Source: an uncultured Prevotellamassilia sp. (GTDB taxonomy: Bacteria > Bacteroidota > Bacteroidia > Bacteroidales > Bacteroidaceae). From it: 64,000 bases of DNA. The first letter of the stretch is position 1, and every line of letters begins with the position of its first letter. The stretch spans positions 17,203 to 81,202 of the forward strand of contig CAKQOG010000009.1 of assembly GCA_934255485.1 (NCBI GenBank). Reading direction: 5' to 3'. Shown one piece after another: positions 16,446 to 25,042 of the stretch. Below the pieces are notes generated by a model, which made no database searches, had not been told where the DNA came from, and worked only from the letters and a program-made list of their open reading frames with translations. A program made the position numbers and the translations under genes.

Positions 16446-16521
16446 GTATTTATTATGATAGGCGTTTTGCAAACGCATTTGCTTTAATTCAGTTTATTTA
16501 ATGATAGCAGAAAGCTACCCT

Positions 16522-17403
16522 CTATATCTTTTCTCCTTTTTGTATATCGTGCGTTACCCACTTGTTAGCGCCAATAACAGCACCTTTACCAATAGTGATA
16601 CGACCAAGTACTGTTGCATTTGAATATACTATCACATCATCCTCAAGAATAGGGTGTCGAGGGTTGTTTTTTATTGGATTACCATTCATATCGAGCGGGA
16701 AGCTCTTCGCACCAAGTGTTACACCTTGATAGAGTTTTACGTGGTTGCCTATGATGCAGGTTGCACCAATCACCACACCCGTTCCATGATCTATAGTAAA
16801 ATACTCTCCTATTTGAGCTCCTGGATGGATGTCTATACCAGTTTCGCTATGAGCTAACTCTGTGATAATACGCGGTATGAGGGGGACACCAAGACGATAT
16901 AGTTCATGGGCAATGCGGTAACAAGTTAAGGCGCGAATGGCTGGATAACAACTTATCACCTCACCATAGTTCTGCGCTGCAGGGTCGCCCAAATAGGCAG
17001 CCTCAACATCGGTGGCTAATACGCGACGCACTTGGGGCAACATGCTAATTAGTGTTGCCGCAATAGCCTCTGCTTTGGCATGAAAGTCAGTACCGCAAGT
17101 AGGAATATCTTCTTGCTGACCGAAACATAAACCAGCTTGTATCTGTGCAGTAAGCAAAGAGAATAGGCGCTCTATTTCCATGCCAATATGATAACGAACC
17201 GTTACAGCATTAAGTGTGCTTTTTCCGTAATAACCAGGGAAAAGCACCGCACGACATAGGCCAATAATCTCTTCGAGTGCTGCTGACGAAGGCAATGGGT
17301 CGCCATGACGATGCTGATGAAACAATCCTTTCATCTTTGCTGTATCAGACAACTCTTCTACCGTTTGTTTGAGCAAGTTTGTATAGCTTTCGGGAGCAAT
17401 CAT
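16522..17403 (-). CDS. cysE: Serine O-acetyltransferase
   Basis: CysE acetylates serine with acetyl-CoA to O-acetylserine, the precursor that CysK turns into cysteine. The 293-residue product is the longer EpsC/Bacteroidetes form with an N-terminal helical domain (1-170). The left-handed beta-helix follows, with hexapeptide repeats in DIHPGAQIGEYFTIDHGTGV and GATCIIGNHVKLYQGVTLGA. The active-site His residues lie in IDIHPG and IDHGTG. A -7 element is found at 17516-17523. cysK sits 1 kb upstream on the same strand, separated by a regulator gene, so the cysteine pathway is clustered here. The rlmL-like gene follows 76 bases downstream. Confidence 0.95.
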   Translation of the reverse strand: MIAPESYTNLLKQTVEELSDTAKMKGLFHQHRHGDPLPSSAALEEIIGLCRAVLFPGYYGKSTLNAVTVRYHIGMEIERLFSLLTAQIQAGLCFGQQEDIPTCGTDFHAKAEAIAATLISMLPQVRRVLATDVEAAYLGDPAAQNYGEVISCYPAIRALTCYRIAHELYRLGVPLIPRIITELAHSETGIDIHPGAQIGEYFTIDHGTGVVIGATCIIGNHVKLYQGVTLGAKSFPLDMNGNPIKNNPRHPILEDDVIVYSNATVLGRITIGKGAVIGANKWVTHDIQKGEKI

Positions 17404-17515
17404 CTAATTCGTTTTTATATATTAAAAGCGTTTCTTCTCTTTCATATACCCTATCAGTTTCAACAGGTAATGCACTTTTACTTCATCAAAGAAACACTGT
17501 TTCCGCTTTATCTTG

Positions 17516-17523
17516 CAAAGGTA
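17516..17523 (-). promoter_or_regulatory. -7 element of cysE
   Basis: TACCTTTG (minus strand) matches TAnnTTTG and is followed by GC, as in many promoters of this phylum. It lies 113 bases upstream of the cysE start. There is no clear -33 box. Confidence 0.55.
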
Positions 17524-17597
17524 CGAATTTTTGATGACAATAGACACGGATTTTCAAGCGAAACAATAAGCCTATAGATACTACTAAGTACAAAAAG

Positions 17598-17643
17598 AAA
17601 AACGATAAAAGAGGATTATGTCACCATCTCTTTTATCGTTTTT
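17598..17643. terminator. Terminator downstream of the LuxR-type regulator
   Basis: Perfect 16-bp arms AAAAACGATAAAAGAG (17598-17613) and CTCTTTTATCGTTTTT (17628-17643) end in T on both strands. It lies just past the regulator stop and upstream of the cysE promoter. Confidence 0.88.
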
Positions 17644-17665
17644 AAATAACAAGATAAAAACCCTA

Positions 17666-18325
17666 CTAAATATAATACTCAACAGGGTCTGCAAGGCCCG
17701 ATCGCAAAGCATATCGCGTTGCTTCGTACGAGGTTGATACGCCTATTTTGCGAAATATATTCTTTTTATGCGTCACAACAGTGTTTACTGATGAATTGCG
17801 TTTATTCGCAATAGCCTTGGCACTCAATCCTTGAGCAATTAGCGATAGAATGGCTGTTTCTGTTGGCGTAAGATGCACATTTTCTTGTCGTACAAAGCCA
17901 TTCGTGAGTTGTTCTGACACATATGGACATACAACTCTACCTCCCTTTTGTATGGTGTATATACCTTGCAACACTTCTTGTTTGGAGCAATCCTTGGTTA
18001 AGAAACTCACGTTTTCCTCACTACCAAACAAGCGTATCAACCCTTCTGTAAATTCGGCAGACAATAGCAGCCATTTCATCTGAGGATAACGGCGCACATA
18101 TATCAAAAAGTTCTCTGGTGTTGAGAAGTCAAACAGAGAGAAATCGAGAATAACAAGTGAATAAGCACTATCTTGAGCCCCCTTACTTTCTTGTTCTATC
18201 TTTGAATAATGCGCTATTTTCTCCACCAATTCTGCTTTATTATGAGCAAAATGCAAAGGCTGGCCAGTAAAATAACTGGTCAGCGCATCGCACGTAAGAG
18301 GTTGATTGTCTGCTATGTATATCAT
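17666..18325 (-). CDS. LuxR/NarL-type response regulator
   Basis: The 219-residue DNA-binding protein has an N-terminal receiver domain and a C-terminal GerE/LuxR helix-turn-helix. In the receiver, D6 sits in the acidic pocket, the phospho-acceptor is D61 in LVILDFSLF, Ser is in LLLSAEF, and Lys is in FLTKDCS. The HTH region has TPTETAILSLIAQGLSAKAIANK and the recognition segment SVNTVVTHKKNIFRKIG. It begins 44 bases after cysK, so it is probably co-transcribed with it. No histidine kinase is nearby. It may answer to an orphan kinase or to none, and a role in sulfur metabolism is only inferred from position. Confidence 0.88.
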   Translation of the reverse strand: MIYIADNQPLTCDALTSYFTGQPLHFAHNKAELVEKIAHYSKIEQESKGAQDSAYSLVILDFSLFDFSTPENFLIYVRRYPQMKWLLLSAEFTEGLIRLFGSEENVSFLTKDCSKQEVLQGIYTIQKGGRVVCPYVSEQLTNGFVRQENVHLTPTETAILSLIAQGLSAKAIANKRNSSVNTVVTHKKNIFRKIGVSTSYEATRYALRSGLADPVEYYI

Positions 18326-18369
18326 AACCTTATCAACAGTCAGTATTCATTCAAACTCAATATATAGCC

Positions 18370-19317
18370 TTATACTGGATATTCTTCAAAAGCGTAGAGA
18401 ACTGTAGAGAGATAGCGTTCGCCCGTATCAGGAAGCAAAGCTACAATGGTCTTTCCCTCATATTCAGGTTGCTTAGCAAGCTCGATAGCAGCATGCAATG
18501 CAGCACCCGAAGAAATACCTACTAACAAGCCTTCTTTCTTTGCTAAGAGTCGAGAAGCGCGGATGGCATCATTGTCTTGTATAGGGAATATTTTGTCGGC
18601 CACCGAAGCATCAAAGTTCTTAGGCACGAAGCCTGCACCAATACCTTGTATCTTATGTGGACCAGAAGGATTGCCTTCGAGCACAGCACTTGTTGCAGGT
18701 TCAACAGCAAAAGCTTTGATTGCAGGATTATGAGCCTTCAATCCTCTTGCAGTACCACTTAAAGTTCCACCAGTACCAACACCAGCAACAAAAGCATCAA
18801 CCTGTCCATCTGTATCGCGCCAAATTTCTTCGGCAGTAGTGCGTGTATGCGCAGCTGGATTTGCTGGGTTTTCAAATTGTTGAGGAATAAAGCTACCTGG
18901 GTACTCTTTCTGCAACTCTTGTGCGCGCTTAATAGCTCCCTTCATACCTTCAGCACCAGGTGTAAGCACCAATTCAGCACCTAAAGCCTTGAGCAAGTTA
19001 CGGCGTTCAAGACTCATTGTTTCGGGCATTGTTAAAATCAAACGATAGCCTTTTACCGATGCTACCCAAGCTAAGCCAATACCTGTATTACCACTTGTTG
19101 GTTCGATAATCACGCCACCCGGTTGAAGTTTGCCGCTCTCTTCAGCATCATTAATCATAGCCAAAGCCACACGGTCTTTCACACTGCCACCAGGGTTAAA
19201 ATACTCAAGTTTCACCAACACATGAGCTTTCAAGCCCAATGCCTTTTCGATGTTAGATACTTCAAGTAAAGGAGTGTTACCTACAAGGTCTGTCAGATGT
19301 TTAAAAATCTTGCTCAT
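18370..19317 (-). CDS. cysK: Cysteine synthase A (O-acetylserine sulfhydrylase)
   Basis: CysK is a PLP enzyme that joins O-acetylserine and sulfide to give cysteine. The 315-residue product contains the PLP lysine in PGGSVKDRVALAM, the substrate loop EPTSGNTGIGLAW, the phosphate-binding VGTGGTLSG, and VGISSGAALHAA near the C-terminus. All are canonical for CysK. The -7 element at 19427-19434 gives a leader of about 105 bases. An 18-bp palindrome sits just upstream of it. The response regulator gene follows directly, and cysE is the next gene after that. Confidence 0.97.
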   Translation of the reverse strand: MSKIFKHLTDLVGNTPLLEVSNIEKALGLKAHVLVKLEYFNPGGSVKDRVALAMINDAEESGKLQPGGVIIEPTSGNTGIGLAWVASVKGYRLILTMPETMSLERRNLLKALGAELVLTPGAEGMKGAIKRAQELQKEYPGSFIPQQFENPANPAAHTRTTAEEIWRDTDGQVDAFVAGVGTGGTLSGTARGLKAHNPAIKAFAVEPATSAVLEGNPSGPHKIQGIGAGFVPKNFDASVADKIFPIQDNDAIRASRLLAKKEGLLVGISSGAALHAAIELAKQPEYEGKTIVALLPDTGERYLSTVLYAFEEYPV

Positions 19318-19426
19318 ATTCTTTGTTTTTATTGTTTTCTTATTTAGTCATGTCATTTTCACATTATGTTTTACCTTCACATTAGCAATGTATACGATGT
19401 AACGTCCTATGTTTTAAATGACGATG

Positions 19427-19434
19427 CAAAGGTA
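19427..19434 (-). promoter_or_regulatory. -7 element of cysK
   Basis: TACCTTTG (minus strand), followed by GC, matches TAnnTTTG. It lies about 110 bases upstream of the cysK start. Confidence 0.6.
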
Positions 19435-19456
19435 CGAGCATTTCCTCCCTATTGGA

Positions 19457-19474
19457 ATACCAAACATTTGGTAT
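19457..19474. promoter_or_regulatory. Operator-like palindrome upstream of cysK
   Basis: The arms ATACCAAA (19457-19464) and TTTGGTAT (19467-19474) form an 18-bp palindrome with a CA centre. It begins 22 bases upstream of the cysK -7 box, overlapping the region where a -33 box would be. This is a plausible site for a dimeric regulator. Confidence 0.5.
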
Positions 19475-19496
19475 ATTGAATTAAATCGGTATATAA

Positions 19497-19533
19497 CAAA
19501 AAAATCCCTTACCGAAATCACTTTCGATAAGGG
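19497..19533 (-). terminator. rpsT terminator
   Basis: Arms CCCTTACCGAAA (19506-19517) and TTTCGATAAGGG (19522-19533) pair with one wobble around a 4-base loop. On the minus strand a T-run follows. Confidence 0.85.
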
Positions 19534-19570
19534 TTATTTTTTACATCATGAAAACAATAAGAATCTTGAA

Positions 19571-19825
19571 TTATGCAAGTTTGTTAATGTGCTTCATAAC
19601 GCCGCTCTTAATATTAGCAGCCTTATTCTTATGAATGATGTTATTCTTTGCAAGCTTGTCCAACATCTTCTGAACCTTCGGCAGAAGTTCTGTTGCAGCT
19701 GCTTTGTCAGTCGTAGCGCGGAGCTTACGTACTGCATTACGCATCGTTTTAGCGTAGTATCTGTTGTGCAGTCTGCGAGACGCCGTCTGACGAATTCTTT
19801 TTACAGATGATTTGTGGTTTGCCAT
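19571..19825 (-). CDS. rpsT: 30S ribosomal protein S20
   Basis: S20 is a small, basic, all-helical protein that binds 16S rRNA in the body of the 30S subunit. The 84-residue product has the normal length and the conserved start MANHKSSVKRIRQTASRRLHN. The region RNAVRKLRATTDKAAA follows, and the C-terminal helix contains MLDKLAKNNIIHKNKAA. The gene starts 21 bases downstream of tRNA-Glu on the same strand and shares its strong promoter at 19984-20014. A good terminator follows, so the pair is a compact translation unit. Confidence 0.97.
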   Translation of the reverse strand: MANHKSSVKRIRQTASRRLHNRYYAKTMRNAVRKLRATTDKAAATELLPKVQKMLDKLAKNNIIHKNKAANIKSGVMKHINKLA

Positions 19826-19846
19826 TTTCTATTTTCTTATTATTAG

Positions 19847-19918
19847 TAGTCCCTAGCGGAATCGAACCGCTCTTTAGAGAATGAAAATCTCTCGTCCTAA
19901 CCGATAGACGAAGGGACC
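19847..19918 (-). tRNA. tRNA-Glu (anticodon TTC)
   Basis: The 72-nt cloverleaf on the minus strand has acceptor arms GGTCCCT and AGGGACT, a D-arm with GTCT/GGAC, and an anticodon stem AGAGA/TCTCT around the loop TTTTCAT (anticodon TTC). The T-arm is AGCGG-TTCGATT-CCGCT. The discriminator base is A and CCA is not encoded. It is transcribed just ahead of rpsT. Confidence 0.95.
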
Positions 19919-19983
19919 AGCCTTTATAAAACTAATGTTTTATTGTTTTGCTCGTGAGTTAGTTTGTTTCTCATTTGCGAGTG

Positions 19984-20014
19984 CAAAGGTAGTATATATT
20001 TCTTTACCAACAAA
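19984..20014 (-). promoter_or_regulatory. Promoter of tRNA-Glu and rpsT
   Basis: On the minus strand, TTTG (20011-20014) and TACCTTTG (19984-19991) are separated by exactly 19 bases. This is a full match to the Bacteroidetes housekeeping promoter. Confidence 0.85.
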
Positions 20015-20106
20015 GCATTTCCAATATTTTTTTCAAAAAAAACTCATTTTTTCTTATTTCAGCATGTTAAATGGGCTTTTTATGGGCTTTTTTGTGGGTT
20101 TAGTCC

Positions 20107-20114
20107 TACATTTG
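20107..20114 (+). promoter_or_regulatory. -7 element of recO
   Basis: TACATTTG matches TAnnTTTG and lies 28 bases upstream of the recO ATG. Confidence 0.5.
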
Positions 20115-20142
20115 TATCTAAAATAGAAATGCAAATATCTTT

Positions 20143-20868
20143 ATGAAATCTCGAGCCATAGTTCTACACACATTAAGATATAACGACGAACAACTAATAA
20201 CCGACCTCTTAACAGAAGAGATGGGATGTATCAGCATGATTGTACGCATCAGCCACAGCAAGCGTGCAGCCGTTCACCACACTTTGTTTCAACCCTTAGC
20301 TATATTAGATATTGAATGGGAGCATCGTACTAAAGCCAACCTGCAACGTCCCAAGGCTGTGCAAGTGGGCATTCCTTTTGTTTCGATTCATAGCGACGTT
20401 TATAAAATGAGCATTGCCATGTTTGTGGCAGAGATGCTTCATTGTGCCATTCACGACGAACCCGATTGGCGCACTATATATAATTATGTAGTACGTTCTG
20501 TGCAATGGCTCGACATGTGTGAGAAAGGGTACAGCAATTTCCACTTAGTGTTTATGTTACGACTAACACATTTCTTGGGGTTTATGCCCAACACCGAGGA
20601 GGCGTTGCCTACCGACTTTTTTGATCTTCGCTCCTCATGCTTTGTACATTCACAACCACCCCACCCCGACTTTCTCAAGCCCCAATATGCTAAGTTAATC
20701 CCTAAACTTTTAAAAATGCGTTACGACACAATGCGTTTTTTTAAATTCACCGGAGCCGAACGCACAAGGTTACTCGAGCATATTAACACCTACTATAGGC
20801 TACACATTCCCAACTTTCCCGAACTAAAGTCGCTAAGCATATTAAAGCAACTATTCAGCGCATCCTAA
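20143..20868 (+). CDS. recO: DNA repair protein RecO
   Basis: RecO acts with RecR in loading RecA onto SSB-coated single-stranded DNA. The 241-residue product begins with the OB-fold domain (MKSRAIVLHTLRYNDEQLITDLLTEEMG), followed by a helical region with a family-typical segment LVFMLRLTHFLGFMPN. The four-cysteine zinc site seen in E. coli-type RecO is not visible, which is common in Bacteroidetes forms. It is divergent from tRNA-Glu/rpsT and convergent with the DUF5686 gene, with a shared terminator at 20894-20945. Confidence 0.9.
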   Translation: MKSRAIVLHTLRYNDEQLITDLLTEEMGCISMIVRISHSKRAAVHHTLFQPLAILDIEWEHRTKANLQRPKAVQVGIPFVSIHSDVYKMSIAMFVAEMLHCAIHDEPDWRTIYNYVVRSVQWLDMCEKGYSNFHLVFMLRLTHFLGFMPNTEEALPTDFFDLRSSCFVHSQPPHPDFLKPQYAKLIPKLLKMRYDTMRFFKFTGAERTRLLEHINTYYRLHIPNFPELKSLSILKQLFSAS

Positions 20869-20893
20869 CGTAGTTTACCGTAGCGTAAAACCT

Positions 20894-20945
20894 AAAGAGA
20901 GCATCAATTGTCTAAGCGGCATGCTTAGAGATTGATGCTCTCTTT
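20894..20945. terminator. Bidirectional terminator, recO / DUF5686 gene
   Basis: Perfect 15-bp arms AAAGAGAGCATCAAT (20894-20908) and ATTGATGCTCTCTTT (20931-20945) are continued by an inner CTAAGC/GCTTAG stem. Convergent genes flank it. Confidence 0.88.
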
Positions 20946-20971
20946 ATATTTCTTAATTTACTATGCAAACG

Positions 20972-23566
20972 TTAGAATGTTAAACGAAACATTCCACGTA
21001 TGCCCCATTTTTGCGTACCCGCTCTAAGGTAATTCAAGCGACGAACATATTCGATGTGGAATATCTTGAATATATTATGAATGCCCACCATCACCTCTAC
21101 ATAAGGTACTTTTTTATCCATTACATGCGATTGATAAACAAATTGTCCATCGCGCCAATTTCCAGGAAAGTATAGTAAGCGCGAGTCGTTACCATTGCGT
21201 TCAAGGAAGGGGTTGTTCTTGCTCGAGAGAGTTCCCCAAAGCACGTTACATCCGATGTATTCGCGCCATTTTAGCTTCTTTAGTAATGGTATACGATTGA
21301 GTATTTTGCCATTCAAGTCCCACGAATACATAAGCGATACATAGCGATCGTTTAAGAACTCCATGTTGTCGATAAGATTAAAGGTATTATCCTCCATAAT
21401 ATACGACAAGTTTGCAGCTGGCATGATGAGCATCGGGAAAGGCACCTTATTCCATTGCACACCACCCTTCAACGTAAAGTCCATCTTACCCCACGACGCT
21501 AACCAAAAGCGCTTATAAATGCCAGCCTCTGTTAGGTTGTAATTATAGTCTGCCTTGCCAAAGTTATAAAGCCCCGTTGTATGATTAATCGAGAATATGG
21601 GTGCATCATTGTTCGAAGCTATACGGCGTTGTTTGGTATTTACCCATGTCACACCAGGTTGGAAGCGCAAGCCCATGTTCAGGTCGTAAGTGCGAATATA
21701 TGGGCAATAAAGGTTGGCATCTTGGCTTATACCCTCAGTGCGTAAAGGCTGATAAAACAAGTTGCCCGTAGGCGAGTCTTTTTGTGTACGCACTTGCACA
21801 TTAAAGCGCAACCCGTTAGCCCACTCGCGGTCCCACAGCAGTTTATAGGTTTCATAATACATCATGTGGTCTACAGTGGTCCACTTAAACGAGGTAAACA
21901 CGTTGTCTTTATCCGTTGGCAAGAACTTGTCTGATGCCGACATCACATCGCGTGTATAGTTAAATGTCAAGTTGTTCACAGGGAACTCGCGCGGCAAGTA
22001 TGCTTTTTTATTAAACGAATATGTCACCTCGCCCATGCCTTTCCACTTCTCGTCTTTAAAGCCATAAGCTATGTAGCCCTTCAAGAATAGATGCTTGTTA
22101 AAGTTGGCTGTAGTTTGTGCCGAAGTGCGCAGACGCAAGCCATCAACAAAGTTGTGGGTTATCATGGTATTAACCGGACCTATATCCACCTTCGATGGTT
22201 TTTCGGGATTAACCGATGTTTCTACAAAGTTTTCGATAAATGCCTTTGCCACCCACAGCACAGGTTTAAAGCCCTTAACTTGCTCTAATTTGTGAATGAG
22301 TTGATCCATTGATCCCTCGCTTTTAGTAAGCGAATCGGCACGATGCTCTTCCCAAAATTGTTTGTCCTGCATTTGTGCATTGGCCGAAGTGAGTGTTTCA
22401 CCTTTAAACTTAAAAGTCTTTTCAGCAATTGGGGCAAACGAGAAGTTACTGTATTGTGTAGCTCTTTTCACTTGAAATTTGTGCAAGAAACTTGCTAACT
22501 TCAACTGCACTAACATATCGTCTGATGTTAGCACTTGTTCACCAGTAGGCAACTGGTTAAAAGACTGAATGATGCGCATATTCTGCACAAAATTCACGTC
22601 TGAGCGAACAGGTATACCCATATCTACCTTACACACGCGATAAGTACTATCTGCCATGATATACAAGCTGCCAGAGAAACCAAAGTCCTGTGGATTGTTG
22701 GGTGTAAAGTCCACTTGAATGCACTTATCGTGCCCATTTACCATTAGGGTGTCAACAATGAAATAGCGGTAAAAACTAATAGCCGTCTTAGACGATATAG
22801 GGCTTGTAAAGGGATATTGCAGCAGTCGCACCTCGTCTTTATAGATATCAACATCCGTAAAGCAGTCCTTTAGCATAGTGTTCACAATGTCGCCAGTATT
22901 GAGCAGTTCGTTAATACCATTTGAGCGTTGTCCAAGGATGATATTCTTTTCTGCCTTAGGGCTTTTGCGATAAATCATGCGTGTAACGGTCTCGTCTACA
23001 GATATAGGCAAGATGAGTTTACCCGTTTCGTTACACACCTCTACATGGTCTTTCAAGAAGGGAAATTTCTTGAATTTTCCTTCTTCAAAAATCTTATCTG
23101 TTACCTCGTTAAATGCAAAGGTTATCTTAGAGTATTTATCGATGCTATAAAAGTCGTGCACATGCAAGTCGCTGTTCTTTTTAGCCGCAATCACCTTGCG
23201 CATGAGCTCCACTGCAGGGTTGTTCTTACGCGAATACTTAGTTTTCTTGCCTGTTACCTCTGCCGTTCCAAGAGCCTTTTCCATAGGGTCTATCTTAAAG
23301 ACAAGAGAGTCGTCCGCACTCTTCAGATTGATAGTTTTGGTTTCGTATCCTATCACCGAAAAGCGCAGTTTTCCTGCCTTAAAAGGCAACGTGAAATGCC
23401 CGTCAAAGTCTGTTTGTGTGCCTCCGCCATTGGTATAGTTTACGTTCACAAAGGGGAGCTTTTCGCCCGTCTTTGAGTCGAGCACTATGCCCGATACCAT
23501 TTGCTGTGCATACATCACACTCACACTTGCTATGAGGAGTGTCAGTAAGAAGAGTATTCGTTTCAT
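20972..23566 (-). CDS. DUF5686/carboxypeptidase-regulatory-like outer-membrane protein
   Basis: The 864-residue exported protein has a signal peptide (cut near VMYAQ). An N-terminal carboxypeptidase-regulatory-like domain follows (about 25-95: MVSGIVLDSKTGEKLPFVNV, GGGTQTDFDGHFTL, VIGYETKTI). The rest is a long DUF5686 region that ends like a surface beta-barrel strand (WGIRGMFRLTF). Proteins of this plan are widespread in Bacteroidetes and are predicted outer-membrane beta-barrels. Their cargo or role is not established. The regulatory-like domain is also found at the front of SusC-type receptors, but there is no TonB plug here. Confidence 0.82.
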   Translation of the reverse strand: MKRILFLLTLLIASVSVMYAQQMVSGIVLDSKTGEKLPFVNVNYTNGGGTQTDFDGHFTLPFKAGKLRFSVIGYETKTINLKSADDSLVFKIDPMEKALGTAEVTGKKTKYSRKNNPAVELMRKVIAAKKNSDLHVHDFYSIDKYSKITFAFNEVTDKIFEEGKFKKFPFLKDHVEVCNETGKLILPISVDETVTRMIYRKSPKAEKNIILGQRSNGINELLNTGDIVNTMLKDCFTDVDIYKDEVRLLQYPFTSPISSKTAISFYRYFIVDTLMVNGHDKCIQVDFTPNNPQDFGFSGSLYIMADSTYRVCKVDMGIPVRSDVNFVQNMRIIQSFNQLPTGEQVLTSDDMLVQLKLASFLHKFQVKRATQYSNFSFAPIAEKTFKFKGETLTSANAQMQDKQFWEEHRADSLTKSEGSMDQLIHKLEQVKGFKPVLWVAKAFIENFVETSVNPEKPSKVDIGPVNTMITHNFVDGLRLRTSAQTTANFNKHLFLKGYIAYGFKDEKWKGMGEVTYSFNKKAYLPREFPVNNLTFNYTRDVMSASDKFLPTDKDNVFTSFKWTTVDHMMYYETYKLLWDREWANGLRFNVQVRTQKDSPTGNLFYQPLRTEGISQDANLYCPYIRTYDLNMGLRFQPGVTWVNTKQRRIASNNDAPIFSINHTTGLYNFGKADYNYNLTEAGIYKRFWLASWGKMDFTLKGGVQWNKVPFPMLIMPAANLSYIMEDNTFNLIDNMEFLNDRYVSLMYSWDLNGKILNRIPLLKKLKWREYIGCNVLWGTLSSKNNPFLERNGNDSRLLYFPGNWRDGQFVYQSHVMDKKVPYVEVMVGIHNIFKIFHIEYVRRLNYLRAGTQKWGIRGMFRLTF

Positions 23567-23652
23567 ATTAGTAAAAAATGAGGCCCTACCCCATACACTT
23601 GTGCATGTTGAGGAGCGAGGTCTCGTAGTTATTTTTCACAGAGTAAATATAA

Positions 23653-23685
23653 GCAAATGCAGCACGTTCTGCACTCTGCATTTGC
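23653..23685 (-). terminator. Hairpin downstream of inositol-3-phosphate synthase
   Basis: Arms GCAAATGCAG (23653-23662) and CTGCATTTGC (23676-23685) pair perfectly, with an inner GCAG/CTGC. They sit 62 bases past the ino1-type gene. The T-run is weak, so termination is probable but not certain. Confidence 0.55.
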
Positions 23686-23746
23686 TCTTTGTTGTTGTAT
23701 AATCATGTGGGCTAAACCCTTAACAGATTATGGTTCAGTTCTATTA

Positions 23747-25042
23747 TTAATCAATTTCTTCGTCTGGCTCATAGCCACCCATTTCGCGGATAGCATTCTT
23801 CAATACCACGTATTGTTGGAAAAGGTGGTTGATAGGCACTTCGCCTTGTGTATAGTCGTGCATTGGGCTCTTTAAGAAGAAGCTCAAGAAGCGTTGTGTA
23901 CCATAACGGCCTTTGCGTGCAGCGAGATCTGACAACAACACGAGATCGAGCAAGAGCGGAGCTGCAAGTATAGAGTCGCGACAAAGGAAGTTAATTTTAA
24001 TTTGCATTGGATAGCCCATCCAACCAAATATGTCGATATTGTCCCAACCTTCCTTGTTATCGTTGCGAGGTGGATAGTAGTTTATACGCACCTTGTGATA
24101 ATAATCGGTATAGAGATCGGGCTGTTCATCTGCCACGAGTATGCTCTCAAGAGTTGAGAGTTTAGACACCTCTTTGGTGTGGAAGTTAGCAGGTTCGTCA
24201 AGCACAAGTCCGTCGCGATTGCCAAGAATGTTGGTAGAGAACCAACCGCTTAGTCCCAAGCAGCGAGTGCGAAGTATGGGGGCAAAGCCCGACTTAACCA
24301 AAGTTTGTCCGGTTTTGAAGTCTTTACCTGCAATAGGCATTTTTGTTTTCTCAGCAAGTTCCCACATTGCGGGTATATCAACCGTGGTGTTAGGAGCTCC
24401 CATTATGAATGGTGCTCCCTCTGAAAGGGCTGCATAAGCATAACACATTGAGGGGGCTATGTGTTTGCGGTCGTCGGCTTTCATGGCAGCTTCAAGCTGT
24501 GTAAGCGAACCATGAATTTGCTCATCAACTGGCACATAAATCTCGGTAGAGGCAGCCCAAATCACAACAATGCGGTCGCACTTATTGGCCTCTTTAAAAT
24601 CGCGAATATCCTTGCGCAATGCCTCAACCATATCCCAACGAGTGGCACAATTCTTCACATTGTCACCGTCAAGACGCTTGGCATAGTCGTGATCGAATGC
24701 GGCAGCTATAGGTTTGATAGCCTTGAGTTCGTCACGAACGGGTTCGATGTCGCGGTCGCGCAACACCTCTGCATTCAGTGCGCTCTCGTAGGCATTTGCA
24801 GGATAAACATCCCATGCACCAAACACTATGTCGCTGAGGTCGGTTAGTGGCACTATCTCGCCATAATGCAAATATTTCTTATCTTTTCCGCGTCCAACTC
24901 TTATTTTGTCGTACTGAGTCATTGAACCAATAGGCTTAGCAAGTCCTTTGCGAGCCATTAGCACACCAGTCATAAACGTAGTGGTAACAGCACCTAAACC
25001 GACGCACATCACGCCAAGTTTTCCTTTTGCAGATTCCATCAT
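23747..25042 (-). CDS. Inositol-3-phosphate synthase
   Basis: The enzyme isomerises glucose-6-phosphate to inositol-3-phosphate with NAD+. The 431-residue product has the NAD-binding motif GLGAVTTTF near residue 15, followed by GSMTQYDKIRVGRG, ATRWDMVEALRKDI and the C-terminal catalytic region. That region includes IKINFLCRDSILAAPLLLDL and KSPMHDYTQGEVP. It resembles the bacterial/archaeal Ino1 type. In Bacteroidetes the product feeds phosphatidylinositol and inositol-sphingolipids. The other genes of that pathway are not adjacent here. The start could be the first or second ATG (25042 or 25039). Confidence 0.93.
   Translation of the reverse strand: MMESAKGKLGVMCVGLGAVTTTFMTGVLMARKGLAKPIGSMTQYDKIRVGRGKDKKYLHYGEIVPLTDLSDIVFGAWDVYPANAYESALNAEVLRDRDIEPVRDELKAIKPIAAAFDHDYAKRLDGDNVKNCATRWDMVEALRKDIRDFKEANKCDRIVVIWAASTEIYVPVDEQIHGSLTQLEAAMKADDRKHIAPSMCYAYAALSEGAPFIMGAPNTTVDIPAMWELAEKTKMPIAGKDFKTGQTLVKSGFAPILRTRCLGLSGWFSTNILGNRDGLVLDEPANFHTKEVSKLSTLESILVADEQPDLYTDYYHKVRINYYPPRNDNKEGWDNIDIFGWMGYPMQIKINFLCRDSILAAPLLLDLVLLSDLAARKGRYGTQRFLSFFLKSPMHDYTQGEVPINHLFQQYVVLKNAIREMGGYEPDEEID

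Noticed and set aside
22928..23476. 182-codon plus-strand ORF inside the DUF5686 gene
   Set aside because: It is antisense to a gene with clear domain signatures and shows no homology to known proteins that I can see.
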